The notes under the pieces were generated by a model that was not told the origin of the DNA, ran no database searches, and worked only from the letters and a program-made list of their open reading frames with translations. The translations under genes were made by a program, and so were the position numbers. A stretch of 64,000 nt of DNA from Struthio camelus (taxonomy: Eukaryota > Chordata > Aves > Struthioniformes > Struthionidae), in NCBI RefSeq assembly GCF_040807025.1, contig NC_090942.1, positions 81,325,987 to 81,389,986 of the forward strand, given 5' to 3'. The number at the start of each line of letters is the position of its first letter. Position 1 is the first letter of the stretch. Below are positions 61,743 through 64,000 of this stretch, in pieces.

Positions 61743-64000
61743 CATATGATTATTTGCTTTTGTTGGAAAGGTTATTGGATGCATTTACTAACAAAACTAA
61801 ATGTTAGCACCCAGTGAGTAGGATGATCTTTTTTTTTTTTCCCCCTTAGAAAAAATTGAAGTAAAGTGAAGAAAAGCATTCAGAGAGTGAAATATTTACC
61901 ATTTAACTTTCCATTGAGATACTTGCAAGGGCAATGCTAAGCAGCTTTGAAAAGGGTGCTGTCTAGGGCTACTGGATGTGACTTTTCCTAAGAAAAACTT
62001 CGAAAAATCTTTGTTTGCTCAGCAAGTTTTTCATTAAGGGTATAGTCTTGGGAAATGTGAGATCCTTGTATCTTCTACTGAAAAGAGCTGATATTAGCCA
62101 GGAAGTGCCTACTGCTTTGAAAGGTTTTGCTATAGATACCTCGAAGGGCTCCATTTCCTTACAGAACAAATCCATGAGGCTGCAGGTTGGCCTACAAGTT
62201 TGGTACCTCCGTTCGAGAGATCCCGTTTCTGTTGGGAGAGATCTTTCCATTTTATGTAGCTTGAAATTGCTGTGTCAGAATGAGGCAAGCACTACTTATA
62301 CTTCGTTTTATAGCCAGCATGGTGTTACAGCTCAAGCCAGCATATCCTTGTATCTGAAGGGTCCACTGAGTCATGTTTCCCTCCTTACTGTTTGAATGAG
62401 CGTGACTATGAAAGGAATTTCCCTGTAAAAGCTGAGATAATTCAATCGCATTAGTAGTGAAGTAACCATTCTGTAGCTACATCCACCCGCGTTCAGAATT
62501 TTCCTTCATCTACATGATATGCAAAATTTAGAATTGAGCTTGCGGGCTGTACTATTTTTCTTAATTCTTAGATTATAGTTTGGTTTTACATGATTTAAGA
62601 GAACACTGGTACTAGAAGAATGGTACGTCTTAAGCACAGTCCTCAAAGTGGGAAGAAAGTAGTAAGAGTCAAAGGGAGAAGCAAAATTCCTACACATCAG
62701 ATCTGGAAAACTTTCATTTGATAGTTTTAAAGGGTGTTCTTATAATATTAAAAAAAAAAAAAAATCAACTCTCTCTCCTTTTTCTTTTGGAGCTGCTGTG
62801 AAACTATGGCTCATTCGGATACTAATCTCCTTTACCCTTGCCCTGGTTTCAGCTATAGGCTGTGTACTGGAAAGAGTTTAAAAATGTAGCTACTTTTTGT
62901 CATTTTTCGTTAGAGTAACACTTGTGTGCCTCCTAAGTATTTAAATACTTATGTGAATAATTCTCTTCTCAGTTTATGGATAGCAATGAAAAATAAAAAG
63001 TTAACCATTAAGTCACTTTTTTGCTATTCTAATGAAATAATAAAAGTTTTGGGTTACTCTCTTTTATTATGAATACTTTTTTTTCTATGTGGAAAAGATA
63101 GTGCTAGTTTTCAAACGATTGAGGAGAAAGTGTATTTTTCTTCAGACGCATGTTGAACTTAAGCAAAACATGAAAGTGCAGATTCAGTTTTAAGAAAAAG
63201 TGTGTTTTAGGGATGAAAATGCATATTTATTTAATGGTATTTTTAAAATTAAAGTGGATTTTTTTTTGACAAGCTGTATACTGCATCATTCTTAGTTTCT
63301 GCAGGAGCATGTAGTAATCAATTAGTTTTTTGGAATGGAAAGGAAAATGTAGTCAAATGCACAGAACAGCTTTTAAAAGTCTTTTTAGACTTACGTCTTT
63401 CTAATTTAAGGACGCCACTTACTTGTGTTGGATATACAAAGAATGGAAAAAAGCAAGCCAGGGAAACATTTTGTTACTCAGTCATGCTAACAAGAAAACA
63501 CAGTTCATTCTTCAGAATTTTGAAATGATAGATCTCATTCTTATTCTCTTGCACTTAACTCCCAGGTTAGTTTCTCAACTTTGAATGAACTAGTACTTGG
63601 TTGCTAGCTTTTTTTTATAAATATTATTTTCTTTAAAATAAATTGCTGCATACTCTGAGGTGAAGGAACACATTCCTTTATACCTCCAATAGAGGCTATA
63701 GCTGTCGAAAGGCTGGATTTTCAGCTCAAATTCTTTGCATTCATTCACCAGCAGACTGGACCCAGGGCCTCCAATGTTGATCTTGAGATTTGACTATTCT
63801 TAAACTTCAACAAACTTCCCATGTGTGAGGTAAAAGAGAAACCTTTAAATAGATAAAAGTGTTTTTAGGTATTACCTTAGTTTGCAATGAAAACCAAACC
63901 CTCAGGTAAAGCTGTTCTTATTTTTTTTTTTAAGCTGTCTTGTTGGAGACCTGTGGTCATCTCTATCCCAATTTTATTTATGGAATGTAGATAGTGTCTG

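Larger units (their letters stand above)
60064..64000 (+). other. CREBL2: CREBL2 intron 1 (partial)
   Basis: After the donor, CpG-rich sequence fades by about 60.25 kb into AT-rich intron. I looked for the bZIP exon (a basic KKPGKRGRKP-type start) and did not find it. Contents are a triple 11-base tandem repeat at 60739-60771, a short CR1 tail at 61672-61742 and several A or T runs. No other gene is supportable. Confidence 0.75.

Noticed and set aside
1..64000. CRISPR arrays, operons, prophage or other prokaryotic systems
   Set aside because: No regularly spaced repeats, no gene clusters and clear vertebrate gene structure with introns, CpG islands and CR1 elements.

Overview
This is vertebrate nuclear DNA, almost certainly from a bird. 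Coding sequence is sparse and introns are long. There are two CpG islands and few interspersed repeats, most of them CR1 retrotransposon pieces carrying the avian-type 3' end (repeated ATTCTGTG). No prokaryotic, viral or plasmid feature was seen, and no new multi-gene system. Almost all open reading frames in the window are chance frames.

Two genes can be identified from short exons. (1) On the minus strand, 375-605 is the first coding exon of DUSP16 (MKP-7, a JNK/p38 phosphatase). It has an upstream 5'UTR part (606 to 975, or 606 to 728 if a second acceptor is used). Bases 1-374 are the next intron. A large first intron, about 37 kb, runs back to a CpG island at about 38.0-40.3 kb, which is the likely DUSP16 promoter and noncoding first exon. 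(2) On the plus strand, 60049-60063 is the five-codon first coding exon of CREBL2 (a small bZIP protein), followed by a consensus splice donor. It lies in a second CpG island at about 59.5-60.25 kb, and CREBL2 intron 1 fills the rest of the window. The two genes are divergently transcribed about 20 kb apart, matching the DUSP16-CREBL2 neighbourhood known on human 12p13.

Layout: 1-374 DUSP16 intron; 375-975 exon with main AUG and many upstream AUGs; 976 to about 38 kb DUSP16 intron 1 with a degenerate CR1 LINE at 10.8-12.25 kb, a CpG-dense patch at 36.4 kb and possible conserved noncoding DNA near 31 kb; 38-40.3 kb promoter island with trinucleotide repeats, G-runs, CRE and CCAAT motifs; 40.3-59.5 kb intergenic DNA with a MIR-like SINE relic, two old CR1-type relics and a candidate conserved element near 48.2 kb; 59.5-60.25 kb CREBL2 promoter with a cluster of ZNF143/THAP11-type motifs and a G-quadruplex GC box; 60.06-64 kb CREBL2 intron 1 with a short minus-strand CR1 tail.

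The most interesting signals are regulatory. They are the uORF-dense DUSP16 leader with two competing acceptors, the CRE/CCAAT arrangement in the DUSP16 island (compatible with feedback from the JNK/p38-ATF2/Jun axis), and the ZNF143-type cluster plus a strong-context uORF at CREBL2. All functional statements are inferences from sequence; no alignments or expression data were available.
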